From: WQXF01 sp031553615
GTDB taxonomy: Bacteria; Bacillota; Clostridia; Christensenellales; Aristaeellaceae
Direction: 5' to 3'
DNA length: 64,000 nucleotides
NCBI GenBank assembly: GCA_031553615.1
Contig: JAVBLJ010000006.1
Location: 86,107-150,106, forward strand
A model generated the notes under the pieces. The model was not told the origin of the DNA. It saw nothing but the letters and a program-made list of their open reading frames with translations, and made no database searches. Made by a program: the position numbers and the translations under genes. Below are positions 14,750 through 23,486 of the stretch, one piece after another (position 1 is the stretch's first letter; each line of letters starts with the position of its first letter).

Positions 14750-15810
14750 TGCATATACGGCGGCTCAACGGCGGTCAGCCCCTGATCGCTTCCACGGAGA
14801 ATAGCTGGGAGACTTCCGGCACCTCCAACAGCGGCGCGGTCTGGGTGCCGCCCACCCAGGAAATGCTGGGCATCGTGTCAAAGGCGCTGGGGGTGGACAT
14901 CACGCAGGATGCGGCATTTGCCGAGGGCTTGGTCATTTGCCTGTACTCCGCCAACGGAACCATGCCCGGGGACCCGGTGAGCCGCCAGCGGCGTGGTTTG
15001 GCGGTGCTGAGCCCTGCCCTGGAGGTCAAGTATCGCCGTTCCTTGCCGGTGCTTTCGCCGGATGTTTCTGAGGATAGCGTGGATTTGCTGGGCATCGAAG
15101 ATGCCCGTGTGACCTATGCGGACGGGGTTTTCTATCTGTGGTACTGCGGTTACAACGGCGTGGAGGGCTACGCTTGCTGTGCCGCCAGCCGGGATTTGCT
15201 CCACTGGGAGAAGCAGCTGCCCATGCCCGGCGATATCAACCGCACGGGCAACAAGGATCACGTGATCTTCCCCGAGTCCATCGGCGGAAAATGGTGGCTG
15301 CTTCACCGTCCCTGGGGCCGTCAAGTGCCCAACGCGGACGACTATGCGATCCGTTTGGCCAGCGCGCCCACGCCGCAAGGCCCCTGGACCGACGAAGGCG
15401 AGTTGCTGCGCGGTCTCAAAAAGCCGGAGCACAGTCTGGCGTGGGTGGGTGGCGGTGCGCCGCCTCTGCCCTTAGGCGACGGGCGGTATTTGCTATTGTA
15501 TCATAACGGATGTTTCTTTCACGATGGGTATCGGCAATACGATGCCTGTGCCTGCGTCGTGAATTTTGCCAAGTATACGCCGGGCCAGGTGTCTAGCATG
15601 GTCAGCCACCGCACCGAGCCATTCATGGCGCCGGAGACCGAGGCCGAACGCAACGCAGACCTGCGTATCGACATCATCTTCCCTATGAGCCTGCACGAAT
15701 ATCGCGGGGAGCTGTACTTCCTGTATGGGGCGGGCGACAAGGCAACCTGCGGTGCGAAGGTTTCCTTTGCGGAAGCTTTGGCAGAGATGGGATGGAAGCA
15801 TGCAGAGTAA
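14749..15810 (+). CDS. Second GH130-family-like protein
   Basis: 353 aa, cytoplasmic. The ATG overlaps the preceding TGA (TGATG), so it is translationally coupled. Propeller-type motifs include DLLGIEDARVTYADGVFYLWYCGYNG, ASRDLLHWEKQ, KDHVIFPESIGGKWWLLHRPWG and RLASAPTPQGPWTDEGELL. The IEDARV and HRPWG signatures resemble GH130 enzymes that act on longer manno-oligosaccharides. It differs enough from its neighbour to suggest a division of labour, for example chain versus disaccharide. The N-terminal ~60 residues (MHIRRLNGGQPLIASTENSW) are an extension before the first blade. Confidence 0.82.
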   Translation: MHIRRLNGGQPLIASTENSWETSGTSNSGAVWVPPTQEMLGIVSKALGVDITQDAAFAEGLVICLYSANGTMPGDPVSRQRRGLAVLSPALEVKYRRSLPVLSPDVSEDSVDLLGIEDARVTYADGVFYLWYCGYNGVEGYACCAASRDLLHWEKQLPMPGDINRTGNKDHVIFPESIGGKWWLLHRPWGRQVPNADDYAIRLASAPTPQGPWTDEGELLRGLKKPEHSLAWVGGGAPPLPLGDGRYLLLYHNGCFFHDGYRQYDACACVVNFAKYTPGQVSSMVSHRTEPFMAPETEAERNADLRIDIIFPMSLHEYRGELYFLYGAGDKATCGAKVSFAEALAEMGWKHAE

Positions 15811-16813
15811 GCGTATTACCATGCAGCAGATCGGCGATCTGCTGGGCGTGACCAAAGTCTCCGTATCGAAAGCCCTCAACAGGCAGAGCGGCGTTAGCGA
15901 GGAGCTGCGGGCTAAGGTGTTGGCTACGGCCGCAGAGCTGGGCTATGCCCTGCCTGCTGGCGCGGCCACACTGGACTGCCGTGTGGCTTTCGTGGTGCCC
16001 AAGCGATACTTTGTGGAGACCGACAGGTTCTATACCGCCATCTATTATTACATGCAAAAGCTCTGCGCCAACGAGCAGGCCCCCCTTTCCCTGACCATCA
16101 TCAGCCCGTCGGACGAGCGCGAGGTGCAAATCCCCGCCATGTTTTCCCGGGAGCACCTGGACGCCATTTGCGTGGCCGGACAAATGTCCGCGGCATTTTT
16201 GCAAAAGCTGGGGGATTTGGGCTTGCCTGTCTTGGCCATCGACATCAATAACCCGGCCATAGCTTGTGACTGCGTGGTGGTAGACAATTTCTACTACGGT
16301 CATCTAGTGACCAAGCACTTGATCGACCAAGGGCACCGGGAGATTGGCTTCGTGGGCAGCGAAGAGCGTAGCGAGAACATACTCGACCGATACTTCGGCT
16401 ACAAGAAGGCCCTGATGGAACACGGCATCATTGAACGCCCGGAGTGGTTTTTGACCAACAACGAGCCGGGTTCCGGGGCCTACAGCCTGGATTTTTCCCT
16501 GCCGGAGCAGCTGCCCACCGCTTTCGTGTGTCATTGCGACATGGCGGCGCATTTCCTGATGCAGCGGCTCATGCAGCAGGGCGTCAGCGTGCCCGAAGAG
16601 GTGTCGCTGATCAGCTTTGACAACACCGAGCTGGCCCTGCGCACCACGCCGCCGCTCACCAGCCTGGACATCGATAAGCGTCAGTTTGCCGAATCCGCCT
16701 TCGCGCAAATAAAGCGCCGGATCGGCGAACCGGAGTTGCCGAGCCAGCGCATTTATCTATCCTGCACCATTGTGGAGCGGGGCACGGTACGGCGGCTTAC
16801 ACCGCCTCGATAA
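15800..16813 (+). CDS. LacI-family transcriptional regulator
   Basis: 337 aa. The N-terminal helix-turn-helix MQQIGDLLGVTKVSVSKALN is followed by the hinge and a periplasmic-binding-protein-like sugar-sensing domain (VCHCDMAAHFLMQRLMQQGVSVPEEVSLISFDNTELA). The ATG at 15800 overlaps the end of the GH130-like gene by 11 bases. Its stop overlaps the convergent glycyl radical enzyme gene by 17 bases. As the last gene of the mannoside operon it probably represses the promoter at 12742-12771. It is also the only LacI in the window that could read the AAACGTTT-core operators at 40-42 kb, but that link is untested. Confidence 0.93.
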   Translation: MQSKRITMQQIGDLLGVTKVSVSKALNRQSGVSEELRAKVLATAAELGYALPAGAATLDCRVAFVVPKRYFVETDRFYTAIYYYMQKLCANEQAPLSLTIISPSDEREVQIPAMFSREHLDAICVAGQMSAAFLQKLGDLGLPVLAIDINNPAIACDCVVVDNFYYGHLVTKHLIDQGHREIGFVGSEERSENILDRYFGYKKALMEHGIIERPEWFLTNNEPGSGAYSLDFSLPEQLPTAFVCHCDMAAHFLMQRLMQQGVSVPEEVSLISFDNTELALRTTPPLTSLDIDKRQFAESAFAQIKRRIGEPELPSQRIYLSCTIVERGTVRRLTPPR

Positions 16814-18935
16814 ACCGATCCACCACCAGCTGCCGGAAGGCGGGGGACAGGGTGGCGAAGTAGGCCGTGAATCCGGTCACCCGCACCACCAGGTCCGGAT
16901 AACGCAGGGGGTTGGCATGGGCGGCCATGAGCTTATCGCGATCCAGAATGTTGATGTTGATAAGCGTGCCTCCTTGCTCCATGTGCACCTTGAGCAGCTG
17001 CTCCACGCACTCGACGCCGCCCTGCTCTCGGGTGAGCTTGGGGTCCAGCTCAATTTGCAGGGGGCAGGGGTTGCCGTAGCCGCACTGGATGGCCGCGATG
17101 CCGGTCGCCATGGCGGTGGCCGCGCCATCGGTGCGAAAGCCCGGGTTGGGATTGGCCCCATGGGTCACCGGAGCGAAAGCGTGGCGGCCATCGGGGGTAG
17201 CCCCCACCTGCTTGCCGAAGGTGATGGTGCTGGACCAGGAGAACCAGCCGGGTATCAGTTGAATGGTACCTGGCATTTTTTGTGCCCGGACGGTGTCGGT
17301 GAACATGCGGCTGATCACCTGGGCCCACTTATCGCCCAGGCTATTGCCCTGGCAGTAACGCGGGGAGCTGCGCAGCATGAGCCGCATCCGCTCGTCACCC
17401 GCAAAGTCCTGCCGCAAAGCCTGGTGGAGCTCGCCAAAGGTCAGGCGTTGCTCCTGCACCACGCGCTGTTCCATGGCGGCAAGGGAATCGGCCACCGTGC
17501 CCAGGCCCACGCCATCTACGCCCATGGTTTTCAGGCGCGCGCAGACGGAGATGTCCTCGCCCAACTCAAGGGTGTCCATCATCATCAAGTTCATCACCAG
17601 CTCGGGCATCACGTGCTGTTGGTGCTCCAGGTGCAGCAGGATGCCCTCGGCCACCAGGGCGACGGACTTGGTCAGGTGCGATTGCATGCGGGCCAGCAGT
17701 GCATCCAAACCAGGGGCATCGTCGCTATCCATCATCTCATCAAAGGCGGTCTCGAATACCTTGGCCACATTAATCTTGATGCAATCGTTGAGGGGGTACT
17801 CCTTGCCGGGAACCGCCATCCAGTTGCACCCCACGGCGATGCGGGCGCGCGCGTCGGCCTGGGTGACGCCCTGGTTTTGCAGGTAGCCCATCAGGCCCTT
17901 GTCGCCGGAGTACCGGGGCCAGCCGTTGCGATCCTCGAATAGGTATGCCACGCTCTTGCGCAGGAAATCCTTGTCAATTCCTTCGTGGATGCGCACCGTC
18001 AGGTTGGCGGAGGTGTTAAGCCGATGTGCGGCCTCCAGCACCAGATAGGATAGGGCGTTGGTGGTGTCCGCGCCGTGCTCATCCGCGCCGGAGAGCTGGT
18101 GGTAGTGGGTTTCGATCAGGAGCAGATTGGCCAGGATGAAGATCGCGGTCTCGTCGTCCAGGCGACCTGCCTCCTTATCCCGTGCGTAGTAGGGATGCAA
18201 AAGCACATCCAGGTTGCAGCCCGCGCCGTCCCGGTCGTAGATGCGCGACACCACGGAGAACCACGAAATCCACTGGCACGCCTCCAAAAAGGTTTCGGGT
18301 GGCGCGGTGCGAATCCGCTGGTTGCACTGCAGCATGTCTTTCAGGGTGGCGCGAATTTCCGGCCGCGCTTCGCTTTCCAGCAAGCGCTGGATTTCCTCGA
18401 TATGCCTATCGATGAAGGCAATGATGCCCCCTACCGTGATCGCCTCGGCCTCGTAGAACTCTGTTTTGGCGGGATTGGCCGCGCGGCAGGCGGCGATCTT
18501 CTCCAGCAATCCGCCAAAGCCCAAGGATAGGCCGATGCGGTAATCGCAGGCAAAGTGCGCATCCGCGCCGATGCCGCTGTTGATGCCATAGGCGACTTGG
18601 GCTGCGGTCAGCTCGGGGTGAGGATAAAGCTTGTCAAAAGCGCCGCCGCGATAGAAGGGCAGCATGTCGGCCCAGCGTCCGGCCAGGATTTCCAGAGGGT
18701 CCACGTACACCGGATGCACGGCCAATAGCGCAGCGAAATTCACCGCGTTGCCCATGGCTCCATAGAAAAAGGGCTTATCTCCGGTGGGCGTCGGCGTGAA
18801 ATGGTATCCATCGGGCAGGGGAACGGTGCCGTAATCGTCGGAGTCCATGTAGCCATTTTGGGCTTTTTTGGCCAGGGTGTGGCGCACTTTCGTCTCCCGA
18901 AGGGCAGCCAGGCGGTCCGTATAGGTCAGTGGCAT
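16797..18935 (-). CDS. Glycyl radical enzyme of unassigned reaction (PFL-like)
   Basis: 712 aa from the ATG at 18935, which follows AAGGAGGAG; an upstream in-frame start is less likely. The C-terminal glycyl radical motif is RVTGFTAYF, with Gly688 as the radical site. The active-site cysteine loop is VGCNWMAVPGKEYPLNDC, with Cys370. Characterised eliminating members (glycerol or propanediol dehydratase, choline lyase) have GCxE, and pyruvate formate-lyase has adjacent cysteines. Here Cys370 is followed by Asn-Trp, so the usual general-base glutamate is absent and neither reaction can be assumed. The activase gene overlaps upstream by 10 bases. The carbohydrate neighbourhood suggests a sugar-derived substrate. 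Oxygen-sensitive cytoplasmic enzyme. Confidence 0.9.
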   Translation of the reverse strand: MPLTYTDRLAALRETKVRHTLAKKAQNGYMDSDDYGTVPLPDGYHFTPTPTGDKPFFYGAMGNAVNFAALLAVHPVYVDPLEILAGRWADMLPFYRGGAFDKLYPHPELTAAQVAYGINSGIGADAHFACDYRIGLSLGFGGLLEKIAACRAANPAKTEFYEAEAITVGGIIAFIDRHIEEIQRLLESEARPEIRATLKDMLQCNQRIRTAPPETFLEACQWISWFSVVSRIYDRDGAGCNLDVLLHPYYARDKEAGRLDDETAIFILANLLLIETHYHQLSGADEHGADTTNALSYLVLEAAHRLNTSANLTVRIHEGIDKDFLRKSVAYLFEDRNGWPRYSGDKGLMGYLQNQGVTQADARARIAVGCNWMAVPGKEYPLNDCIKINVAKVFETAFDEMMDSDDAPGLDALLARMQSHLTKSVALVAEGILLHLEHQQHVMPELVMNLMMMDTLELGEDISVCARLKTMGVDGVGLGTVADSLAAMEQRVVQEQRLTFGELHQALRQDFAGDERMRLMLRSSPRYCQGNSLGDKWAQVISRMFTDTVRAQKMPGTIQLIPGWFSWSSTITFGKQVGATPDGRHAFAPVTHGANPNPGFRTDGAATAMATGIAAIQCGYGNPCPLQIELDPKLTREQGGVECVEQLLKVHMEQGGTLININILDRDKLMAAHANPLRYPDLVVRVTGFTAYFATLSPAFRQLVVDRFIEAV

Positions 18936-19744
18936 GCGATCTCCTCCTTGTATGCCCGTCCAGCGATCCAAACGCTGGCGCAATGCTCGGCTGCGGTTTC
19001 CGCCAGCCCCTCCATGGACTGGATGGAGGGGATGTCAAACCGTTGTTGAGCCGTGCCCTTGCCGGTACCTAGAGGATGATAGGGCAGTAGCTCGTAATAG
19101 CGCAGGGTGGGCAACTTGCCCACGAAGTCGGCGATGGCAGCGATCTCCTCGCGGCTGTCGTTGATGCCGGGAATGATGGGGGTGCGCACGATGAGAGGTC
19201 GCTCGATTCGCTGTAGATTGGCCAGCGTTTGCTGGTTGCTTGCGCCGGTGTATAGGCGGTGACGCTCGTCATCCCACGCTTTCAGGTCGGCCATGATGCA
19301 ATCGCAGTGGGCGTTCAGCAGGCGGACGGCTTCTGGCGAACAGAGCAGATTGGTCTCGATGCCTGTGCGGATGTCCTCCGCGTTCAGGGCGGCCAGCAAA
19401 GCTTTCGTGAAGTTCAATTGGTAGGTAGGCTCGCCCCCTGAGAGGGTGACACCGCCGGTTTCGCCGAAATACTGCCGATCCTGCAACGCCTCGGCCAACA
19501 CCTGGGCGACGGTCATTGCTTGCCCGCAAAGCACCCTCGCCCCTGCGAAGCAACCGTCGGCACATTGCCCGCAATGGATGCACTTTTCCGGATGGAGCAG
19601 GTACTCGGGCTCTGGGTGAATGGTTTCCGGGTTGTGGCACCAGGCGCAGCGCATGTTGCAGCCCTTCAGGAATATCGTGCTGCGGATGCCGGGGCCATCG
19701 TGCAGGGAGAAGCGCTGAATGTGGGTGATGATGCCGGATAGCAT
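18926..19744 (-). CDS. Glycyl-radical enzyme activating protein (radical SAM)
   Basis: 272 aa from the ATG at 19744, which follows AAAGGAG. The radical SAM cluster motif is C29-NMR-C33-AW-C36. A ferredoxin-like insert follows with one C55-x2-C58-x2-C61-x3-C65 set; many non-PFL activases carry two clusters, so this one may hold a single extra cluster. GGVTLSGGEPTYQL is the SAM-binding GGE region. It abstracts hydrogen from Gly688 of the enzyme encoded immediately downstream, with which it overlaps by 10 bases. Family assignment is firm and partner assignment follows from adjacency. Confidence 0.93.
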   Translation of the reverse strand: MLSGIITHIQRFSLHDGPGIRSTIFLKGCNMRCAWCHNPETIHPEPEYLLHPEKCIHCGQCADGCFAGARVLCGQAMTVAQVLAEALQDRQYFGETGGVTLSGGEPTYQLNFTKALLAALNAEDIRTGIETNLLCSPEAVRLLNAHCDCIMADLKAWDDERHRLYTGASNQQTLANLQRIERPLIVRTPIIPGINDSREEIAAIADFVGKLPTLRYYELLPYHPLGTGKGTAQQRFDIPSIQSMEGLAETAAEHCASVWIAGRAYKEEIACH

Positions 19745-19778
19745 GATATGCTCCTTTGCGATAGACTGAGGATGCACC

Positions 19779-19784
19779 ATTATA
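19779..19784 (-). promoter_or_regulatory. Extended -10 promoter of the glycyl radical operon
   Basis: On the minus strand TGGTATAAT, an extended -10, sits 35 bases upstream of the activase ATG at 19744. No good -35 is visible at 17 bases. No operator palindrome is evident. Confidence 0.55.
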
Positions 19785-19831
19785 CCACATTTCACGGGAG
19801 GGAAGGCGAGTGCTTTCAGCTTTGGCGAAAT

Positions 19832-19876
19832 ATTTCAGCTCATATTGTTTCAGCGCATGTTGTTTCAGTGCATGTT
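19832..19876. repeat. 15-bp short tandem repeat, three units
   Basis: Three imperfect units (ATTTCAGCTCATATT, GTTTCAGCGCATGTT, GTTTCAGTGCATGTT) lie in the divergent gap between the activase gene and the SIS-domain gene, just upstream of the promoter at 19902. One of several 12-15-bp repeats found in gaps of this window. Confidence 0.8.
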
Positions 19877-19901
19877 AGATGGAAGGAAAAACAAAATGTA
19901 C

Positions 19902-19930
19902 CTGACAACGCCACCTAAAAATGCTATGAT
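19902..19930 (+). promoter_or_regulatory. Promoter of SIS/GH9/kinase operon
   Basis: CTGACA, a 17-base spacer and TATGAT. The transcript would start about 55 bases before the ATG at 19991 and include the hairpin at 19961-19976. Confidence 0.7.
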
Positions 19931-19960
19931 AAAGGCAGCTGTGATAAAGGCGATAGGGTT

Positions 19961-19976
19961 CGCACGAGAACGTGCG
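19961..19976 (+). promoter_or_regulatory. Leader hairpin before SIS-domain gene
   Basis: CGCACG-AGAA-CGTGCG is a perfect 6-bp stem with a tetraloop, ending just before the ribosome binding site of the gene at 19991. It may be an operator or an mRNA structure affecting translation; the sequence does not decide. Confidence 0.5.
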
Positions 19977-19990
19977 GAAAGGATCGGCCC

Positions 19991-21085
19991 ATGAACAAAG
20001 TATCGTTGCTCGATTGTATCGCGCGCACCCCTCAATTGATCGAGGCCGCGCTGGAAAACCGGAAGAGGAACTTTGCGCCGCTGCTGGCCATGCTTGGCGA
20101 CCGGCTGCAAACCTTGACGGAGATCGTGCTGATCGGCTCGGGAACCTCCAACACTTCGGCGGAAACTTCGCGCTTTTTCGTGGAAAAGGCGACCCGGATC
20201 AAGACTACCTCGGTGTATCCCAACGATTTTTTCTACAATACCTATGCCTATAATCCCAATGCTCTGCATGTGTTCACCTCGCAAACCGGCACCTCGACGG
20301 TGGTGCGTGAGGCGCAGAAAAAGATGTGCGCGCAGGGATTCCTCACGGCCTGCGTTTCCGAATCGCCCGATACGCCGATCGCTAGGGAGTCCGCCGCTTT
20401 CATCGACATGGGCTGCGGCCGGGAGGAGTACCCGATGCGCACCATCGGCTATTCACTTTCGGTGTTCACCCACATGCTGATGGGCCTTGAAATCGGGCTG
20501 AGCCGGGGCAGCATTTCGCAGGCCGAGTACGATGCGTACATCGCCATGGCGGGCGAACTGGCCGACAGCCAGCGCGCGGTGATTCCGGCCACCCTGCGGT
20601 GGATGGATCGCGCTAAGCGCCGGATGCTCCGCAGCCGCTGCCTGGTGTTTACCGGGGCCGATTCGCTGCAGGGTGTGGCGCTGGAGGCGGCGATCAAGGC
20701 CTGGGAGACCCCGCAGATCATCTCGATGGGGTACGAGCTGGAGGAGGGAATCCACGGCCCAAATTACGGATACAATCATAATCATTGCGTGGTTGTGCTC
20801 AACCAGGGCGGACGCGAGGATCACAAGGCTTTGGCGCTGGCCCGCTGGATGAAGGATGTGTACCAAAACGGCTTGGTAATCGGCTCATCGGTGGTTGACG
20901 ATGATGATTTAAAGCTCGAGCATCGCGCCGGGGATTTTGGTTGCCTCGAGCTGGCTCCAGCGGTGCAAGTGCTCACCTATCGGCTGGCCGAAGATCAAGG
21001 GCGCGATCTTTATGCGCCCCACGACAATCGCGTGATGGAAAGCTATTTCCGCACCCACAGCGAGGACGTTGCTATAAAGGGCTAA
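19991..21085 (+). CDS. SIS-domain sugar-phosphate isomerase/deaminase-like protein
   Basis: 364 aa, cytoplasmic. Two SIS-type halves are expected; the first is clear, with EIVLIGSGTSNTSAE and the phosphosugar-binding loop FTSQTGTSTVVREAQKK. This resembles the isomerase half of GlmS and AgaS-like proteins, which isomerise or deaminate amino-sugar phosphates, and also the deglycases that act on glycated amino acids. The next genes encode a GH9 enzyme and a BadF-type kinase, which together suggest hydrolysis, phosphorylation and then isomerisation of an amino sugar. First gene of the operon, 31 bases before the GH9 gene. Exact substrate not determinable. Confidence 0.85.
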   Translation: MNKVSLLDCIARTPQLIEAALENRKRNFAPLLAMLGDRLQTLTEIVLIGSGTSNTSAETSRFFVEKATRIKTTSVYPNDFFYNTYAYNPNALHVFTSQTGTSTVVREAQKKMCAQGFLTACVSESPDTPIARESAAFIDMGCGREEYPMRTIGYSLSVFTHMLMGLEIGLSRGSISQAEYDAYIAMAGELADSQRAVIPATLRWMDRAKRRMLRSRCLVFTGADSLQGVALEAAIKAWETPQIISMGYELEEGIHGPNYGYNHNHCVVVLNQGGREDHKALALARWMKDVYQNGLVIGSSVVDDDDLKLEHRAGDFGCLELAPAVQVLTYRLAEDQGRDLYAPHDNRVMESYFRTHSEDVAIKG

Positions 21086-21116
21086 AGAGCTAAAGCGTTG
21101 ATAGGAGGCGATTGTA

Positions 21117-23453
21117 ATGCGAGAATCCTTTCAAACGGAATTGAGCAAATCGGGCTATTTGCACACCCTGCTCGAACCCGACGCTTCCCGGGCGCTGGAG
21201 GCACGGCTTATGCAAAAAAAGGTGCTTCGCCAAAGGAGCCTGACCCCGACCCGCTTGGAGGACTGGGCAACCCAAGGCCAAGGCCGCGTAGAGCCGGCAG
21301 GGTCGGGCTGGCGGCTGGCTACCCCGGCGCGCATCGAGCCGCTGCAGCCCATGGGCCACTACACCAATTATGGTCACTTCATTGCGTCTACCCCGATCGC
21401 GCGCGAAAATTGGGAGGGCTACAACCGAATCACCTGCCGCATCCGCCCGGAGTGCAATGGTCTGCATGCTCCGCACATCACCTTGCGCATCGCAAACGAT
21501 GGCGAGGTGAAAATTCCGGATGTGTACCAGCGCGAGGGCTTTCACGTGGTCAATCTGCGCAATCGCCAGTGGAACGATTGCGTGTGGGAGTTTCCCGATT
21601 TGCCGCGCGATGCGGTGATCGAGCTCGGGTTTTCGGTAGGCAGCTATGGCACGGAACGCTTTGCGGAAAACGAGATGCGGTTTGAAATCGCGGATATATG
21701 CCTCGAACAGGCTGAGGAGCCGGATGTGTCCCTAGGCTGGCAGGGCAACGAGGGCGCAATCTGCTATTCCACCACCGGTTATTGGACCGAGGGCTCCAAG
21801 ACTGCGGTGGTACAAAAGCGAGGCGGATGCTTCGAGCTGCTGGCCGAAACGAACGATCACGTTCTCTTTGCCGGAGATTTGCAACCGATTCTCAACGAAA
21901 AGGGCGAGTTTGGGTTGGCGGACTTTTCGAGTTTTGCGCAGCCCGGGCGCTATCGGCTCCGCGCGGGAGGTGCGATCACCGAACCCTTCACCATTGCGGA
22001 GCACGTGATGGATGAGGCGGCCTGGAAGGTGCTCAATTTCATCTATGCCGAGCGCTGCGGCTTCCCGGTGGGGCACGGGCACGCCTTCTGCCACGGCGAC
22101 CTGATCGCCGAGCATGGCGGTCAGCGCATCCTCTACAACGGCGGCTGGCACGATGCCGGGGATGTATCGCAGCAGACGGTGCAGACCGGAGAGGTGGCGC
22201 TGGCGCTGCTGGAGCTGGCGCAGCGGGCGGGCGACGCGGACCCGCAGCTGCGCGCGCGCCTGATGGAGGAAGCCTGCTGGGGGCTGGATTTCGTGCTGCG
22301 CACCCGCTTTGGAGATGGCTACCGGGCGTTTAGCGCCGGAATCTGTCGCTGGACCAACGGGGTGATGGGCGATCGCGACGACGAAGCGGCGCGGTGCCAC
22401 AATCGCTCGTTTGACAATTGGCTGCTCTGCGGCGTGCAAGCCTATGCCGGAACCTGTTTGGCCAGCGAAGATGCGGACCTCTCTTGGGTCTGCATCGATA
22501 CAGCCAAGCAGGATTATGCGTTTGCCTTGGCCCGCTTTGAAGAAGTGGGCATGGAAAACTGCGTGATGATGGAGCACACCTACAACGCGAGCCTTTCGCA
22601 ATACTACGCGGTGGCCAGCTGGTCGGCGTCCATGCTCTACCAAGCCTGCGGCGAGCCCTATTATGCCGAGCAGGCCGCTCACTTTGGCGAAAGCATGATC
22701 GCTTGCCAGGACATAGGGGAAGCGAGGATTGCGCTCAGCGGGTTCTTTTATCGCGATGAAACAAAAAAGCATGTGGTTCACTTTAATCACCAGGGTCGCG
22801 AGTATATCTTTGCCCAGGCCCTCGTGGCGCTTTGCTCCACGCAAAAGGAGCACCCCGGCCACGCGCGGTGGGAGGAAGCGCTGCGCGCCTACGGGGCGTA
22901 TCTCAAGGCGATTGCCGGATATGCCGCGCCCTATGGCATGCTGCCCGCGGGGGTGCATCACCTCTCCGAGGTGGAGGATGAGGAGACATTTGCGCAGCTC
23001 CACGTCTACACCAACTACGCGGCGGATCGCGACAACTACCGTGCGCAACTCGAGGCTGGAGCACCCCTGGGCAACGGCTTCTGCCTGCGGCAATTCCCTG
23101 TTTGGTTCTCGTTTCGCGGAAACACCGCCGTACAGCTTTCTGTCGCCAAGGGTGCGGCGCTGTGCGGGCGCTACTGGGGTGATCGGGAGCTACTGGACAT
23201 CGCCCGGGATCAGGCCTACTGGGTGGCGGGCAAAAACCCCTTTGGACAATCGCTGATCAACGGCGAGGGAGCCAACTACGCCCAGCAATACGCCGCGCTC
23301 TGCGGCGAGACCGTGGGCGAGTTGCCGGTAGGCATTCAAACACGGGGCAACGAGGATCAACCCTACTGGCCGATGGCCAATTACGCGACCTACAAAGAGA
23401 TTTGGATGAGCACGGCCGGGCATTGGATGCGGCTGATGGCTGAGCTGTATTAG
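21117..23453 (+). CDS. GH9-family glycoside hydrolase, cytoplasmic
   Basis: 778 aa. An AGGAGG site precedes the ATG, and there is no signal peptide, which is unusual for cellulases. The N-terminal ~200 residues form a beta-rich module, followed by a CelD-type Ig-like domain (about 205-295, RYRLRAGGAITEPFTI) and the GH9 alpha-barrel. The catalytic base motif is GGWHDAGD (Asp346, Asp349), the characteristic YWVAGKNPFGQSLINGEG appears near the end, and the likely acid is Glu761 in YKEIWMS. Intracellular GH9 proteins of this layout include exo-beta-glucosaminidases acting on imported chito- or cello-oligosaccharides. With a SIS protein before and a kinase after, an exo-acting aminoglycosidase is favoured, but a cellodextrinase is possible. 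Confidence 0.9.
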   Translation: MRESFQTELSKSGYLHTLLEPDASRALEARLMQKKVLRQRSLTPTRLEDWATQGQGRVEPAGSGWRLATPARIEPLQPMGHYTNYGHFIASTPIARENWEGYNRITCRIRPECNGLHAPHITLRIANDGEVKIPDVYQREGFHVVNLRNRQWNDCVWEFPDLPRDAVIELGFSVGSYGTERFAENEMRFEIADICLEQAEEPDVSLGWQGNEGAICYSTTGYWTEGSKTAVVQKRGGCFELLAETNDHVLFAGDLQPILNEKGEFGLADFSSFAQPGRYRLRAGGAITEPFTIAEHVMDEAAWKVLNFIYAERCGFPVGHGHAFCHGDLIAEHGGQRILYNGGWHDAGDVSQQTVQTGEVALALLELAQRAGDADPQLRARLMEEACWGLDFVLRTRFGDGYRAFSAGICRWTNGVMGDRDDEAARCHNRSFDNWLLCGVQAYAGTCLASEDADLSWVCIDTAKQDYAFALARFEEVGMENCVMMEHTYNASLSQYYAVASWSASMLYQACGEPYYAEQAAHFGESMIACQDIGEARIALSGFFYRDETKKHVVHFNHQGREYIFAQALVALCSTQKEHPGHARWEEALRAYGAYLKAIAGYAAPYGMLPAGVHHLSEVEDEETFAQLHVYTNYAADRDNYRAQLEAGAPLGNGFCLRQFPVWFSFRGNTAVQLSVAKGAALCGRYWGDRELLDIARDQAYWVAGKNPFGQSLINGEGANYAQQYAALCGETVGELPVGIQTRGNEDQPYWPMANYATYKEIWMSTAGHWMRLMAELY

Positions 23454-23486
23454 TGCGCTGTGAATGCTTGTTAATGGAGGGACGGC

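Noticed and set aside
16797..18935. Assignment as pyruvate formate-lyase (pflB)
   Set aside because: The adjacent cysteine pair of PFL is absent and the loop reads GCNW, so only the broader glycyl radical family is supported.
21117..23453. Assignment as a secreted cellulase
   Set aside because: There is no signal peptide, and the neighbours are cytoplasmic sugar-phosphate enzymes.
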